A stretch of 64,000 bases of DNA from Gemmatimonadota bacterium (GTDB lineage: Bacteria > Gemmatimonadota > Gemmatimonadetes > Gemmatimonadales > Gemmatimonadaceae). Position 1 is the first letter of the stretch. Every line of letters begins with the position of its first letter. The translations under genes and the position numbers were made by a program. The notes beneath the pieces are model-generated. The model saw only the letters and a program-made list of their open reading frames with translations. It searched no databases and was not told the DNA's origin. Positions 43,795 to 53,100 of the stretch are shown here, one piece after another. The stretch is from positions 124,001-188,000 of the forward strand of contig PLCA01000003.1 in the NCBI GenBank assembly GCA_003134685.1, read 5' to 3'.

Positions 43795-45164
43795 TGCAGA
43801 TCCCGTCCGATGAGCGCCTCGAGCTGCGCTCGTGCGATCCGGTAATCGTACCGTGCCTGAATCAAAGCCTGTTCTGCGGTTGCCAATGCCGCTTGCGACG
43901 TGATGAGGTCGAGGAGCACCGAAGCACCGATGTTATAACGCTGTTGCTGCACCCGAACATCCTCCTCGGCTGCCGCGACCGATGCGACCTGCACCGCCAC
44001 CCGCTGTGATGCGCCGCGTATCGCTCCAATGTTTTGCGTCAACAGCTGAACCGCCGCGAGCTGCGCGTCCCGAAACGCCGCCTGCGCGTTGACCTCGGCG
44101 ACCTTCGCGACGACGACTTGCTGCTCGCGCTGGAAGTTGTTGAACACTGGATACGAAAGCGAGAAGGAGAGTCGGCCGCTATAGGTGAAAGGATCGCTCC
44201 CGAACCCGAACCGCGGATCGGTTCCACTGCCGCTGCGCGAATAGTTCGCGCTCAACGATGGGAGATAGGTAGCCTTGGATGCCTTCCGGGATTCCTCCGC
44301 CACGTCCACGCCGGCTTGTGCCTGCCGCACCGCAGGTCCAGTCAAAGCCAGCAGCGCCAGCTGCGCGCTATCCGGAAGGGCCGACATGTTTTCTTGCACC
44401 GAAGCGGGATCCGCCGTGACAGGCACGGGCGATCCGACGAGTCTGGTGAGCGCCGCGTCTGCCGCTTCCTTATTGCTCGCCGCGGTGATCATAGCGAGCT
44501 GCGCGTTACCAACCTGGATCACGCCGCGCAATGAATCTGACCTGGTTGCTGCTCCGGCTCTCACCTTGGCGACGGAAACTTTGAACTGCTCGGCCGCCTG
44601 CGCCATCTGGAGCGCCGCGGCATCCTGGCTCTCGATGGCGGCCAGAACAGCGTAGTACTGCTGCTTCACGCCGAGAGCCACATTGTATTTGACCGCTATG
44701 CGATTGGCTTCCGCGGCCGCGATTTGATAGTTCGACGTGCGCAGGTCATAAAGGCGCTGTCCTCCGTCGAAGAGCGTCATGTTGAGCGAGAGGCCGTCGT
44801 TGTTGGTCGGCTTCTGCGCGACTGTGACCTGCTCCCCATTCTGATTCAGTCGCGTCCCGGCGCCACCAAACTGGATGACGTGTCCCGCACTGAGCGTTGC
44901 ACTCGGCAAAATCGCCCCGAACGCGGAAACTCGCGCCGCCTTGGCCGTTCGCTCGGTTCCCGACGCCTGGATCGCATCGGGAGAGTTCTGCTGGGCCATC
45001 GCTATGGCCTCGCTCAGCGAGATCTTTCGCACGCTGTCCGGGGCTCGCGTAAGCCCTGGCTGCAATCCGGGCTTGAGAACCTGGGCGCCCAGTGTGGGAA
45101 CAGCCACGAATACCAGCGCGATAGCCGTGAGTAGTCTCATCGGCGTCTTTGGAATGAACGACAT
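43791..45164 (-). CDS. TolC-family outer-membrane efflux protein
   Basis: A 457-aa protein with a signal peptide (cleavage near TLGAQ) and two OEP repeats of long coiled helices, each ending in strand regions (SFSLSYPVFNNFQRE, SLNMTLFDGGQRLYD). The C-terminal ARYDYRIARAQLEALIGRDL is typical of TolC/OprM relatives. It forms the trans-periplasmic channel for the MacA- and MacB-like proteins in the same operon. ATG 45164 or 45140 could be the start; the second places the signal peptide at the very N-terminus. Confidence 0.85.
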   Translation of the reverse strand: MSFIPKTPMRLLTAIALVFVAVPTLGAQVLKPGLQPGLTRAPDSVRKISLSEAIAMAQQNSPDAIQASGTERTAKAARVSAFGAILPSATLSAGHVIQFGGAGTRLNQNGEQVTVAQKPTNNDGLSLNMTLFDGGQRLYDLRTSNYQIAAAEANRIAVKYNVALGVKQQYYAVLAAIESQDAAALQMAQAAEQFKVSVAKVRAGAATRSDSLRGVIQVGNAQLAMITAASNKEAADAALTRLVGSPVPVTADPASVQENMSALPDSAQLALLALTGPAVRQAQAGVDVAEESRKASKATYLPSLSANYSRSGSGTDPRFGFGSDPFTYSGRLSFSLSYPVFNNFQREQQVVVAKVAEVNAQAAFRDAQLAAVQLLTQNIGAIRGASQRVAVQVASVAAAEEDVRVQQQRYNIGASVLLDLITSQAALATAEQALIQARYDYRIARAQLEALIGRDLQ

Positions 45165-45263
45165 ATGTAAGAAGACGGGGCTCGTTGAATACGAAAGGGC
45201 CGCACCAGACCGCGACCATTCAATAAATACGCCCAGACGTGTCGTTTTGCTGGGGTAGCGCCC

Positions 45264-45812
45264 TTATCGTGCCACGGTTGCCAGCATTCTCTGCCTGAGC
45301 GACGCCAGCCGGCGCCGCACCGATCCGTCCATGACCGTATCTCCGACTTTCACAATCACGCCACCCAGAATCCCCGGGTTGAGCGAGATGTGCGGGACGA
45401 CCCGCTTGCCGAACAGCCGCCCCAGCTGCCGCGCCAGCGCATCCTTCTCCGGCCCGGCCAGCTCGCGCGCGACCATCACATTGACGTGAACCCGGTCCTC
45501 CGACTCGTCGATCAGTTTGCGGTACTCCGATGCAATCTCCGGAATCAGCATCTGCCGGCGCTTCATGATTACCGTCTCGACGAAGCGCATGAACAGCTTC
45601 GGAGCTCCGCGACCCAACGCCTTGTCCACAATCTGGATCTTGCGCGCTGCTGACAGCTTCGGCGACTCGAGAAACGTCCTCAACGTCGGATCTTCGCTCA
45701 TCCCAACAGAGATCGCCTCGATCAGCGCGCCCCACTCCTCTTGCTCCTCGCTCTTCCGAGCGAGCGTCAGGAGTGCTTCGGCGTAGTTGCGGCCGATTCG
45801 TTCGTCGTTCAT
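45264..45812 (-). CDS. atpH: ATP synthase delta subunit
   Basis: A 182-aa F1 stalk subunit with the N-terminal helical domain (IGRNYAEALLTLARK) and the C-terminal GGVIVKVGDTVMDGSVRRRL signature of delta/OSCP. It links F1 to the b subunits. Its start overlaps the atpF stop (4 nt). It is the last gene of this atp operon: the alpha, gamma, beta and epsilon genes do not follow. Confidence 0.9.
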   Translation of the reverse strand: MNDERIGRNYAEALLTLARKSEEQEEWGALIEAISVGMSEDPTLRTFLESPKLSAARKIQIVDKALGRGAPKLFMRFVETVIMKRRQMLIPEIASEYRKLIDESEDRVHVNVMVARELAGPEKDALARQLGRLFGKRVVPHISLNPGILGGVIVKVGDTVMDGSVRRRLASLRQRMLATVAR

Positions 45813-46381
45813 CCGCGCTTGGTCTCCGTCACCGGAATCGAGGCGAGAAAGCTCTCGACGATTTTCCTGTTCGCCTGGTCATCGAGATTCTTCTCGATCA
45901 CCTTGCTCGCGCCGGCGATGGCCAGCTCGATCGCCTCACGTCGCAGCTCGGCGATCGCCCGCTCCTTCTCCTGCTCGATCTCGCGGCGGGCGCGCTCCAG
46001 CAGCTGCTGCTGCTGTTGATGCGTCTCCTCGATCATCTGCGCGCGCAGCTTCTCACCAACCTGTCTGCCTTCGACGATGATCTTCTGAGCCTCCACCCTC
46101 GCCGCCTCGATCTGCTTGATCTGCTCGGCCAGTGCCCGCGCGGCTTCCTCGCGGTCGCGTTTCGCTGCTTCGATCGCTTCCTCGAGCGCTTTTTCGCGCG
46201 CCTCGACCGCGGCTGTGATCTTCGGGAAGACAAGCTTCCCGAGGATGGCGAAGAGGACCACGAAGACGAGGAGCGTCCAGAACATCAGCCCGCCATTCGG
46301 CGTCAGAAGATCGCCCGACTGTGCGGATTCTTCCGGTGCTACGGTCGCTTGCTGCAGGAGTGCGAAGATGAAAGGCGTCAT
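45809..46381 (-). CDS. atpF: ATP synthase b subunit
   Basis: A 190-aa peripheral-stalk subunit: a membrane helix at residues 28-50 (GLMFWTLLVFVVLFAILGKLVFP) followed by a long charged coiled coil rich in Ala/Glu/Lys/Arg to the C-terminus (about residue 165). An N-terminal segment of about 25 residues precedes the helix. It holds delta and the alpha subunits against rotation. It follows atpE after 112 nt. Confidence 0.9.
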   Translation of the reverse strand: MTPFIFALLQQATVAPEESAQSGDLLTPNGGLMFWTLLVFVVLFAILGKLVFPKITAAVEAREKALEEAIEAAKRDREEAARALAEQIKQIEAARVEAQKIIVEGRQVGEKLRAQMIEETHQQQQQLLERARREIEQEKERAIAELRREAIELAIAGASKVIEKNLDDQANRKIVESFLASIPVTETKRG

Positions 46382-46493
46382 GGTTGCGTCGTGATTTTTG
46401 CGGATCGACTCCGCTTGAGTTTGCGTTGAAGAAATTGTCGGGTCGCGGACCGCGGCGCGCGAAGTAGCCGCCGCGTTCCGCGCCCTTGAAACC

Positions 46494-46799
46494 TTAGAAC
46501 TTGAACTTACCCTGAATCAGGAACGAGATGACGATCGCGAACAGCGCGATTCCTTCGATGAGCGCTGCGAAGATGATCGCGCCCGTCTGAATGCGCGCGG
46601 CCATCTCCGGCTGACGCGCCATTCCATCCATCGCCTGCCCGGCAAGGCGCCCGATACCGATGCCCGCGCCGATTGTGGTGAGACCAGCGCCAATGCCGGC
46701 GCCGAGCATTGCCCAGGCACCTGAGTACGAGCGGTTGAAAGCGCCCGGCTCAGATGCCACCTGCATTGCACCCTGCAAAAGCGGATAGATCGAAACCAT
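46494..46799 (-). CDS. atpE: ATP synthase c subunit (proton-type ring)
   Basis: A 101-aa proteolipid with a glycine-rich first helix (AMLGAGIGAGLTTIGAGIG), the polar loop ARQPE and the ion-binding Glu82 in ALIEGIALF. The glutamine and serine ligands of sodium-type c subunits are replaced (Ile and Gly), so the ring is predicted to use protons. An N-terminal extension of about 28 residues precedes the first helix. Two hairpins lie just upstream in the atpB-atpE interval. Confidence 0.9.
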   Translation of the reverse strand: MVSIYPLLQGAMQVASEPGAFNRSYSGAWAMLGAGIGAGLTTIGAGIGIGRLAGQAMDGMARQPEMAARIQTGAIIFAALIEGIALFAIVISFLIQGKFKF

Positions 46800-46837
46800 T
46801 TGAGAATCCCCGTCTTGCGTCGTGATATGTCATGCTC

Positions 46838-46885
46838 GCGACCCTCCGGTCGCTGTCCGTCAGCGGGACTCTCGTCCCAACGGAC
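46838..46885 (-). promoter_or_regulatory. Two intercistronic hairpins between atpB and atpE
   Basis: Within the 137-nt gap there is a 6-bp stem with a 4-nt loop (GCGACC/GGTCGC, 46838-46853) and a nested structure (GTCCGT/ACGGAC outer, GGGAC/GTCCC inner with a TCTC loop, 46855-46885). They may set the higher translation or stability of the c-subunit message, which is needed in many copies; E. coli also has a special signal here. The role is inferred. Confidence 0.5.
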
Positions 46886-46936
46886 TTCTCCAGCCCGCTC
46901 GGCCGGATACCTACGCGAAGTTGAGCAAGCTCCGCG

Positions 46937-47812
46937 TCAGTGCGCACCCTCGCGAATCAGTCCAATGAACACACTGGACAGAAGCATGAAGATGAACGCC
47001 TGCAGAAATGCGACGAACAATTCCAGAAGCGAGATGCCAAGCGCCATCGCGATCGGCACCGGCACCAGAATCCAGGTGGCAAAAGTGAATATGAGGCTGA
47101 TGAGCGCCAGCAGGACGACGTGGCCCGAGACCATGTTGGCGAAGAGACGTATCGCCAGCGCGAACGGCTTCGTGAGCTTCCCGATGATCTCGATTGGCGT
47201 AAGAATCGGCGAGATAAAGATCTTCATCGGGAGCGACATGTCCTGCGGCCAGAAGACGATCGTGTTGATGTACCCCCAACCCTGGGCCTTCATGCCCGCG
47301 AACTCGATCACGATGAAGGTGATGATCGCGAGCGTCGCCGTGACGGAGATGTTCCCGGTCGCGGTCGCGCCGTAGGGAACGAGCCCCAGCAGATTCGCGA
47401 ACAGAATGAAGAAGAAGAGGGTCAGCAGGAACGGTACATAGCCGTTCCCGTGAGGGCCCACGTTGGGCAGCACGACTTCGTTCCGCAGGTAGAGCACCAG
47501 CGCCTCCAGCCCATTCCCGAATCCGCTCGGCGCTTTCCCCTCGCGCGTTCTGCGATTGTGCGCGCGGAGCGCGAGCAGCGTCGTGACGATGCAGAGGAGA
47601 GCCGCGATCCAGAGCATGACGACGTGCCTGGTGGGCGAGATGTCGAGGGCGAATCGGCCGATGTGGATCGGTGCCCACCGTGGCAGCTCGTACTCACAGG
47701 CCTGTGGAATTATGCGCTGATACCAGTGCGCCCCCTGTGCGAAACACGGGTGGTCGAGCGTGTGCGCGTCGGTGATGTGCGGCGTGATGAAGTCTTTTTG
47801 ATCAGCGATCAT
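46937..47812 (-). CDS. atpB: ATP synthase a subunit
   Basis: A 291-aa polytopic membrane protein, the stator half-channel. The essential arginine lies in FALAIRLFANMVSGH, and the late helix has the Gln-containing ELFVAFLQAFIFMLL. It has an N-terminal periplasmic stretch with DAHTLDHPCFAQG before the first helix. It overlaps the upstream AtpI-like gene by 11 nt. Confidence 0.9.
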   Translation of the reverse strand: MIADQKDFITPHITDAHTLDHPCFAQGAHWYQRIIPQACEYELPRWAPIHIGRFALDISPTRHVVMLWIAALLCIVTTLLALRAHNRRTREGKAPSGFGNGLEALVLYLRNEVVLPNVGPHGNGYVPFLLTLFFFILFANLLGLVPYGATATGNISVTATLAIITFIVIEFAGMKAQGWGYINTIVFWPQDMSLPMKIFISPILTPIEIIGKLTKPFALAIRLFANMVSGHVVLLALISLIFTFATWILVPVPIAMALGISLLELFVAFLQAFIFMLLSSVFIGLIREGAH

Positions 47813-48176
47813 ATTCGAGCAGGAGTGGTTCGGCCATCATCGTCATGAAAAAAAACGTCACCAGACTTACCAGCGCAGCCTCGACCGAGAGGTTGATGAT
47901 TCTCGCCAGCGGCGCATACAGCACCAGCACGAACAATCTCATCACCGCTCCAATCGCCCAGCGGATCATCAGCTCGCCCGGCTTGCCGCGCCCCGCCCGC
48001 GCCGGCCGTAGCAGCGCGTATGAGCCCAGCTGTACTGCGAAAGCCAGTCCAGCAGAAACCAGCATCGCGTTGTGCTGATCCACCGTCCTGAAGTACGTCC
48101 GCAGCACGACTGTAGAGATGATGATGAGAGCGGCCGAGACTCCGGCAAAGTATCCCAGTGCTCTCCTTTCTTTCAC
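47802..48176 (-). CDS. AtpI-like membrane protein of the ATP synthase operon
   Basis: A 124-aa protein with four predicted helices starting at GTG 48176 in the atpZ stop. Size, topology and position between atpZ and atpB match AtpI-like proteins, which help assemble the c ring, though sequence in this family is poorly conserved. A tail ending LLLEYDR follows the last helix. Confidence 0.65.
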   Translation of the reverse strand: MKERRALGYFAGVSAALIIISTVVLRTYFRTVDQHNAMLVSAGLAFAVQLGSYALLRPARAGRGKPGELMIRWAIGAVMRLFVLVLYAPLARIINLSVEAALVSLVTFFFMTMMAEPLLLEYDR

Positions 48177-48433
48177 CTTCCCCGCCGTCTCTCTTCGTCG
48201 TCCTGCTTCTGCGCCGCCGAGATCTTGCGGTACATGTTGTAGAACGCTGCTCCCGCCCCGATGAAGACGCCGGCGATGGTGAACAACCCATTGGTGCCAA
48301 GCCGGTTATCGAGCCACTGTCCGGCGTAGAGGAAGAGGATGATGGCGAACGCGAACTGGATTCCGAGGCCCGCGAAATCGGCGCCGGCGAGACCCTTTTT
48401 GGAGCTCTGTTGCGTCCGCTTTTCGTCTTCCAT
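48173..48433 (-). CDS. atpZ: AtpZ/AtpI (PF09527) small membrane protein
   Basis: An 86-aa protein with two helices separated by a short loop (QWLDNRLGTNG) and charged ends, as in the AtpZ group encoded first in many atp operons. These proteins are implicated in Mg2+ handling or ring assembly. It is the first gene of the operon; a CRP-type palindrome lies 20 nt upstream of its start. Confidence 0.75.
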   Translation of the reverse strand: MEDEKRTQQSSKKGLAGADFAGLGIQFAFAIILFLYAGQWLDNRLGTNGLFTIAGVFIGAGAAFYNMYRKISAAQKQDDEERRRGR

Positions 48434-48452
48434 TTGTGGCTAGAAAATAACC

Positions 48453-48474
48453 GCTTGTGAAGATTTTCACAAGC
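48453..48474. promoter_or_regulatory. CRP-type palindrome upstream of the atp operon
   Basis: GCTTGTGAA and TTCACAAGC form a perfect 9-bp inverted repeat with a 4-nt spacer. It contains TGTGA-N6-TCACA, the exact CRP/FNR-family consensus half-site spacing. It lies 20 bp from the atpZ start and 187 bp from the divergent BsuPI-like gene, so it could control either. It could equally act as an RNA hairpin. No CRP gene is in the window. Confidence 0.5.
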
Positions 48475-48660
48475 AAATGGGCAAGTCCATTCCGAACAGA
48501 GGCCGAACATTCCAGGCGGGTCGCAAGTCCAAGACTCAAGCGGAGTTAGTCTGTGACTTCAGTGTTGACCGTTCGTCAATAGAACGATATGTTGCGAGTC
48601 TCACGTGAAGTGAGAACCGCCCCGCCCGCCCACCAAGAATCCGACGCACTGACTGACGTA

Positions 48661-49131
48661 ATGGATAACCGCCTAATTCTCCCCCTGCTGTGTGCCGCAG
48701 CCTCAGTCGCCTTCGCCGCCGCTCCCTTTTCCCACGCTGAAAAGCCGATCGCCACAGCGAAGCACGCCGTTGAAAAGACAGCCCCGATCGTCACCACATT
48801 CGACATTACGCGACCCAAGAACGATGCGGACAAGCTCCGCTTCACCCTCAACGTCCGCAACAACACGTCGAAGATGCTCGAGATTCAGTTCCCCGACGGT
48901 CAGACCCACGACTTCGCGGTGAAGGATTTCGCCGGCAAGGAAGTGTGGCGCTGGAGTCATGGCCGCATGTTCACGTCGGCGATGCGCAGCGAAACTCTGA
49001 AGGGCAAAGGCGAGACAGCGTTCGAGGAGAGCTGGAACTCTAAGGGCCAGCACGGATCATTTACCGCCGTAGCGGTTCTCCGAAGCAACAACTTCCCGGT
49101 CGAGAGCACGGTTCAGTTCGTCCTGCCATAG
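48661..49131 (+). CDS. Secreted BsuPI-domain protein
   Basis: A 156-aa protein starting at ATG 48661 (72 nt downstream of a longer in-frame start), chosen because the signal peptide LPLLCAAASVAFAAAPFSHA follows directly. The mature part matches the BsuPI proteinase-inhibitor-like fold: FTLNVRNNTSKMLEI, DGQTHDFAVKDFAGKEVWRWSHGR and a late SFTAVAVLRS strand. Such domains are not all inhibitors; here it is a periplasmic protein of unknown partner. A classic intrinsic terminator follows. Confidence 0.75.
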   Translation: MDNRLILPLLCAAASVAFAAAPFSHAEKPIATAKHAVEKTAPIVTTFDITRPKNDADKLRFTLNVRNNTSKMLEIQFPDGQTHDFAVKDFAGKEVWRWSHGRMFTSAMRSETLKGKGETAFEESWNSKGQHGSFTAVAVLRSNNFPVESTVQFVLP

Positions 49132-49154
49132 GTACGCACCGTTTCGCGACAACT

Positions 49155-49185
49155 AACCCGATCAATACATGATCGGGTTTTTTTT
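49155..49185 (+). terminator. Intrinsic terminator after the BsuPI-domain gene
   Basis: A perfect 10-bp stem (AACCCGATCA 49155-49164, TGATCGGGTT 49170-49179) with a 5-nt loop, ending in a T-run (to 49185). It is a textbook Rho-independent terminator 24 nt past the stop. Confidence 0.85.
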
Positions 49186-49244
49186 CGGCCGCGAGACTGA
49201 GGCACAGGCGCGTTGCGCCCGCTGGCCGGCACCTGTCTACAATC

Positions 49245-50036
49245 ATGAGACTTCTACCACTGGCGCTTGCATCGACGGCTGTCCTCGCCCTCGCCGCATG
49301 TGAGCGTCCAACGGGACCCGAGCTCGTTGCGAGGATAGACCAGGCCGAGCGGGACATGCTGTCGGACACCACCGCCGAACGCACGATGACCTGGAATTTT
49401 GCCGGGAGCTGGGAATTGATCAGGCTTCTGCCCAACGGTCGCGTCGAGCCAAACCTTCTTGCCAACATCGATGGCAAGGAGCATCGGTTCAAGGCGTTTG
49501 TGTTCGAGCGCGTGGTCATCCGCTTCGACCAAAGTGACGGCTATTCATGCCCCCTCCAGCTTCGCGAGCTGCTCGCGATAGAGGGAGGCAGCCAGGGCTT
49601 CATGCTCAAAGGCTCGGACTTCAGTCAACCCATAGGCGAGAGTTCATACTGTCAGCAAAGTGTCGCCAATTTCGGAGGCGCTTCGGGGGCGGCACCGACT
49701 TTCTGGGTGGCACGACCGGGCAATGCCCTCGGCATGGTGGGAGTGTCGGGAAACGCACGCATCGATGACGCCGCTAGAACCGGCGACTGCAGCTTCCTCA
49801 AAGTCGACCGGAGCTTCCCGCTCAAAGTCGACTGCGAGCTCCGGGACTACGAAGTCCAACTGGCCGTCAGAACACGAACGGGGAAGGACGGTCCATTGAA
49901 TGGTCTTTTGGCGGCGAAGCCGTTCTTCACCGTGTCCACTCAGCGCGTTCCCGGACTTCGGCTCGTAATCCATTGTGACAAGAAACCGGATACGATCGGC
50001 GGCTGCGAGCCCGTGCCAGGCCGATCGCGGGAGTAG
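49245..50036 (+). CDS. Uncharacterised lipoprotein
   Basis: A 263-aa protein with lipobox LAAC (Cys19). The mature part is predicted beta-rich with several cysteines (YSCPLQL, YCQQSV, GDCSF, DCELR, HCDKK, GGCEP), which could form disulfides in the periplasm. I see no recognisable domain. It follows the terminator, so it must have its own promoter, and it converges on the receptor-Kelch gene; a 12-bp palindrome (TCTCGATCGAGA, 50040-50051) lies in the gap. Confidence 0.6.
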   Translation: MRLLPLALASTAVLALAACERPTGPELVARIDQAERDMLSDTTAERTMTWNFAGSWELIRLLPNGRVEPNLLANIDGKEHRFKAFVFERVVIRFDQSDGYSCPLQLRELLAIEGGSQGFMLKGSDFSQPIGESSYCQQSVANFGGASGAAPTFWVARPGNALGMVGVSGNARIDDAARTGDCSFLKVDRSFPLKVDCELRDYEVQLAVRTRTGKDGPLNGLLAAKPFFTVSTQRVPGLRLVIHCDKKPDTIGGCEPVPGRSRE

Positions 50037-50111
50037 AATCTCGATCGAGAGTGCGCCAACGTGACGAATGGCCGACAAACGATGCAACGCTAAGCTCCGC
50101 GCGATCGACCG

Positions 50112-53100
50112 TCAGGGCCTGCGACAGTCCGCGTCGAACCGCTCGACCAATGTGCTCCCCGCCGCCGAGTGACTCGCGGCCACGACGGGATTGCCCCCAA
50201 TCAAATAGACGCTGTTGCCAAGTAGCGCGGCCCGCGCGTAGTTCCGCGCGCTGGGCATCGGTTGCGCGGTGCGCCACCCGGTCCCGCTCGAATCCAGTCT
50301 CAGGACGTCGCTGAGCACAGCGTTCTTCGCCTGCGACTCTCCGCCGAAGACGTAGATCGTACCGCAATAAAGCGCCGCACCCGCGGTACCACGCGGTTCG
50401 ACGGGCGGGCCTTCCCCCCAACGGTCGGTCGCGGGATCGTAGATGTAGACGTTTCCGAAATCCGACCCGCCACTGCGCCCGCCGATCGCGTACAGTTTTC
50501 CGTTGAATGCAACGGCTGCGGGACTTCCTTCCGAGCGCGGAAGCGGCGCGCGCTCGGTCCAGGTGTTGGCCCCGGGATCGTACTCGGAATGATCCGCGAG
50601 CGTCGACCGCGAGTTTCCGCCACCAACGACGTGAATCTTTCCGTCGAGCACCGCCGCCGCGTGACCGCCCCTCGGTGCTGGCAGTGGGGCTGCATTGCTC
50701 CACACGTGGGTCGCGATGTCGTAGACCAACACTTCGGTGGTGGGAACGTTGGTGACCGTCTTGAAGCCGCCGATGACATAGATGCGCTGGCCGATGGCGA
50801 CAGCGGCGGGCGCGTTCAACCCCTCGCCCGGCAAACTCGTCTCGTCGCGCCACTGATTGCCGTCGTAGCGTTCCACCTGCAACACCGGTGCGCCCCCTTC
50901 ACCGGTTCCCCCAATCGCGTAAATCGCGTCCCCGGTGCTGACGATCGCATGCGCGGAGCGGGCATGGAGCATTGGTGCCGCGCCGTGCCATGATTCCGCG
51001 ACTGACTCCGGCGCGCTCGCAGAAGGAGCTTGAGTAGGCTTCTTGGCGAACGTCACCGGATGATCGAACTGCCACTGGCTGTGCTCCCGCTCCTTCATCG
51101 GAACGCCCAGCATGCTCTTGAACATCGGCATCAGCTCCCGCTGAGACGGTGTCACGATCGCGCCCGCGATCTCCGGCTGCTCCCAGAAGACCTTCCAGTA
51201 CATCTTCTGCGTCGCCTGCACGCTATCCAGCTCCGCCTTTCCCGCCCCACCCTGCCCGACCGCGAGGAACTGACCTAACGGCACGTACAGCTCCCGCACG
51301 CGCGCCGAGAACACTGAATCGGCGCTCTCGAGCGATGCCACCTGCGCCTTGCTCAGGAACAGCGAATCGCTCTGCTCGATCAGCATCTTGTGGATACTGG
51401 AAGTGTTCGACAGATAAAACGCGGCGAGCGAATCGGCCGAGCGGCGTTGCCAGCCCACTGATCCCTTCACCGGTTCCACCGCGCGCCGCAGCTGCTGCAG
51501 ATCGAAGTCAGTAGACAGGTTGAACGAGAAATCGATCACGATCCGGAAGGGATTCCTCAGCAGCGTCCGCGCCGGACGCGTGTCCGCGAATCGCGGATTC
51601 ACGTCGTAGTTGAATCTCCCGTTCGCCGCATCGAACCCGCTCGGAATGAGCAGCACCGGATCCGCCGCCGCGGGCGATCCCCAGCCACGCAGCGCATTCC
51701 CGTGCAACAGCTGGTCTACTCCCGCCAGCACATTCTGGAGATAGACGTTGGGCGTCACACGATAGCCCCAGCGTTTGGGCGTCGGCGGACTCCACTGGAT
51801 GTTGAGCGACTCCGTCCATGGCCCCCTGCACCCATTCCTGGGCGCCACTCTGCCCAGGTTAGCGAGCAGACAACCCCGCGCAGTCGGAGAGCCAGTGGCG
51901 AGGAGCGTACGCAGCTCGCCCGCCAGATTCGCATCCGTCTCCGTCGCGGGATTCGGAATGAACGCGCGATCCCCGCTCAATCCGTCGCCATTCACATCGC
52001 CCTGCACAAGCGGCGTGAATGGCAATCCCGATTGCGCCCGGGCAAACAGCGTCACCGTTCCTATCTTTCCCGTCGAGAACGCGCTCGACACCACGAAGAT
52101 ATGATGTGCATCGTTCGGTCCAGCCGCCCACTCGAGCAAACGTGGATCCCCGAACGCCGCGCCATCGAACCCGCGGTACTTGCGCTTCGTCGCCTGCAGC
52201 GTGTAGGAAACCGATCCGTAGAACGACGCGCCGCCCCTGAACGTGAACACGTCGGGCGACAGCGCGACGTTGAGCTGCCCGCCATACCCGCGCAGATCGC
52301 TCACGCGGCTGGCCACTCGGCCGTACTGATCCGACCTCCTCGACTCCACGGCGGACACGGCTCCGCTCGCGGGATCGATCGACGCCTCTGACACGAAGAC
52401 CGGACGATTCGCTTCACCGGCAAGCGTCAGCTTGCTCACGCCGCTGAAGTTCGCGTCCACCACTCCGGGCTGTGAGAGATCGTACGACCCGAGAGTGCCC
52501 ACGCGAAGGAGCCAGCCCCTCATGCTCGTGTTCCAATCGAGCGACGCGCGCCAGCTCCTCGGCACATCGTACGATGGATCAATCAGCGTCACGGCCGGCG
52601 CGCGATCCGATAACACCCCGCTGCCGTCCACACACTGCGTGGGTATCGAGCCAGGATCCGTGGCGAACAGCGACCAATCAGGAGTCGGCACCGCGGCGCC
52701 CACGCAGTTGAGAAACGACGTGCCGCCCGGGAGACCTGTTGACGCCGCAGCGTCAGCGAGAATGCCCGGATGCAACAAGTCGCGAAATTCTCCGATTCCA
52801 CCGCGGAGCGTGCCCGACATGCTTCGATAGTATCGCCCGGTATTGTTCTGCATCGTGCCGGAGCCGTTGTCCCTGTCGCGATTGTAGGTGAAGGTGAAGC
52901 CGACGCGCGGACTCAGATGAACGCGCGACGGCGCGACTCCCGTGCGGACGCCGAGCGCCTGCTCGAGCGCCGTGTTTCTGGCCGGCTTGTCGCCGAATCC
53001 GTCCGCCTCCAGTCGCGCGCCGTAGAGGAGACTGAAGTAGCGCGACGGCGCGAAGTTGTGCGCGAGCGCGGTCGCGGCGTTCCACACCCGTCCTTCGCGC

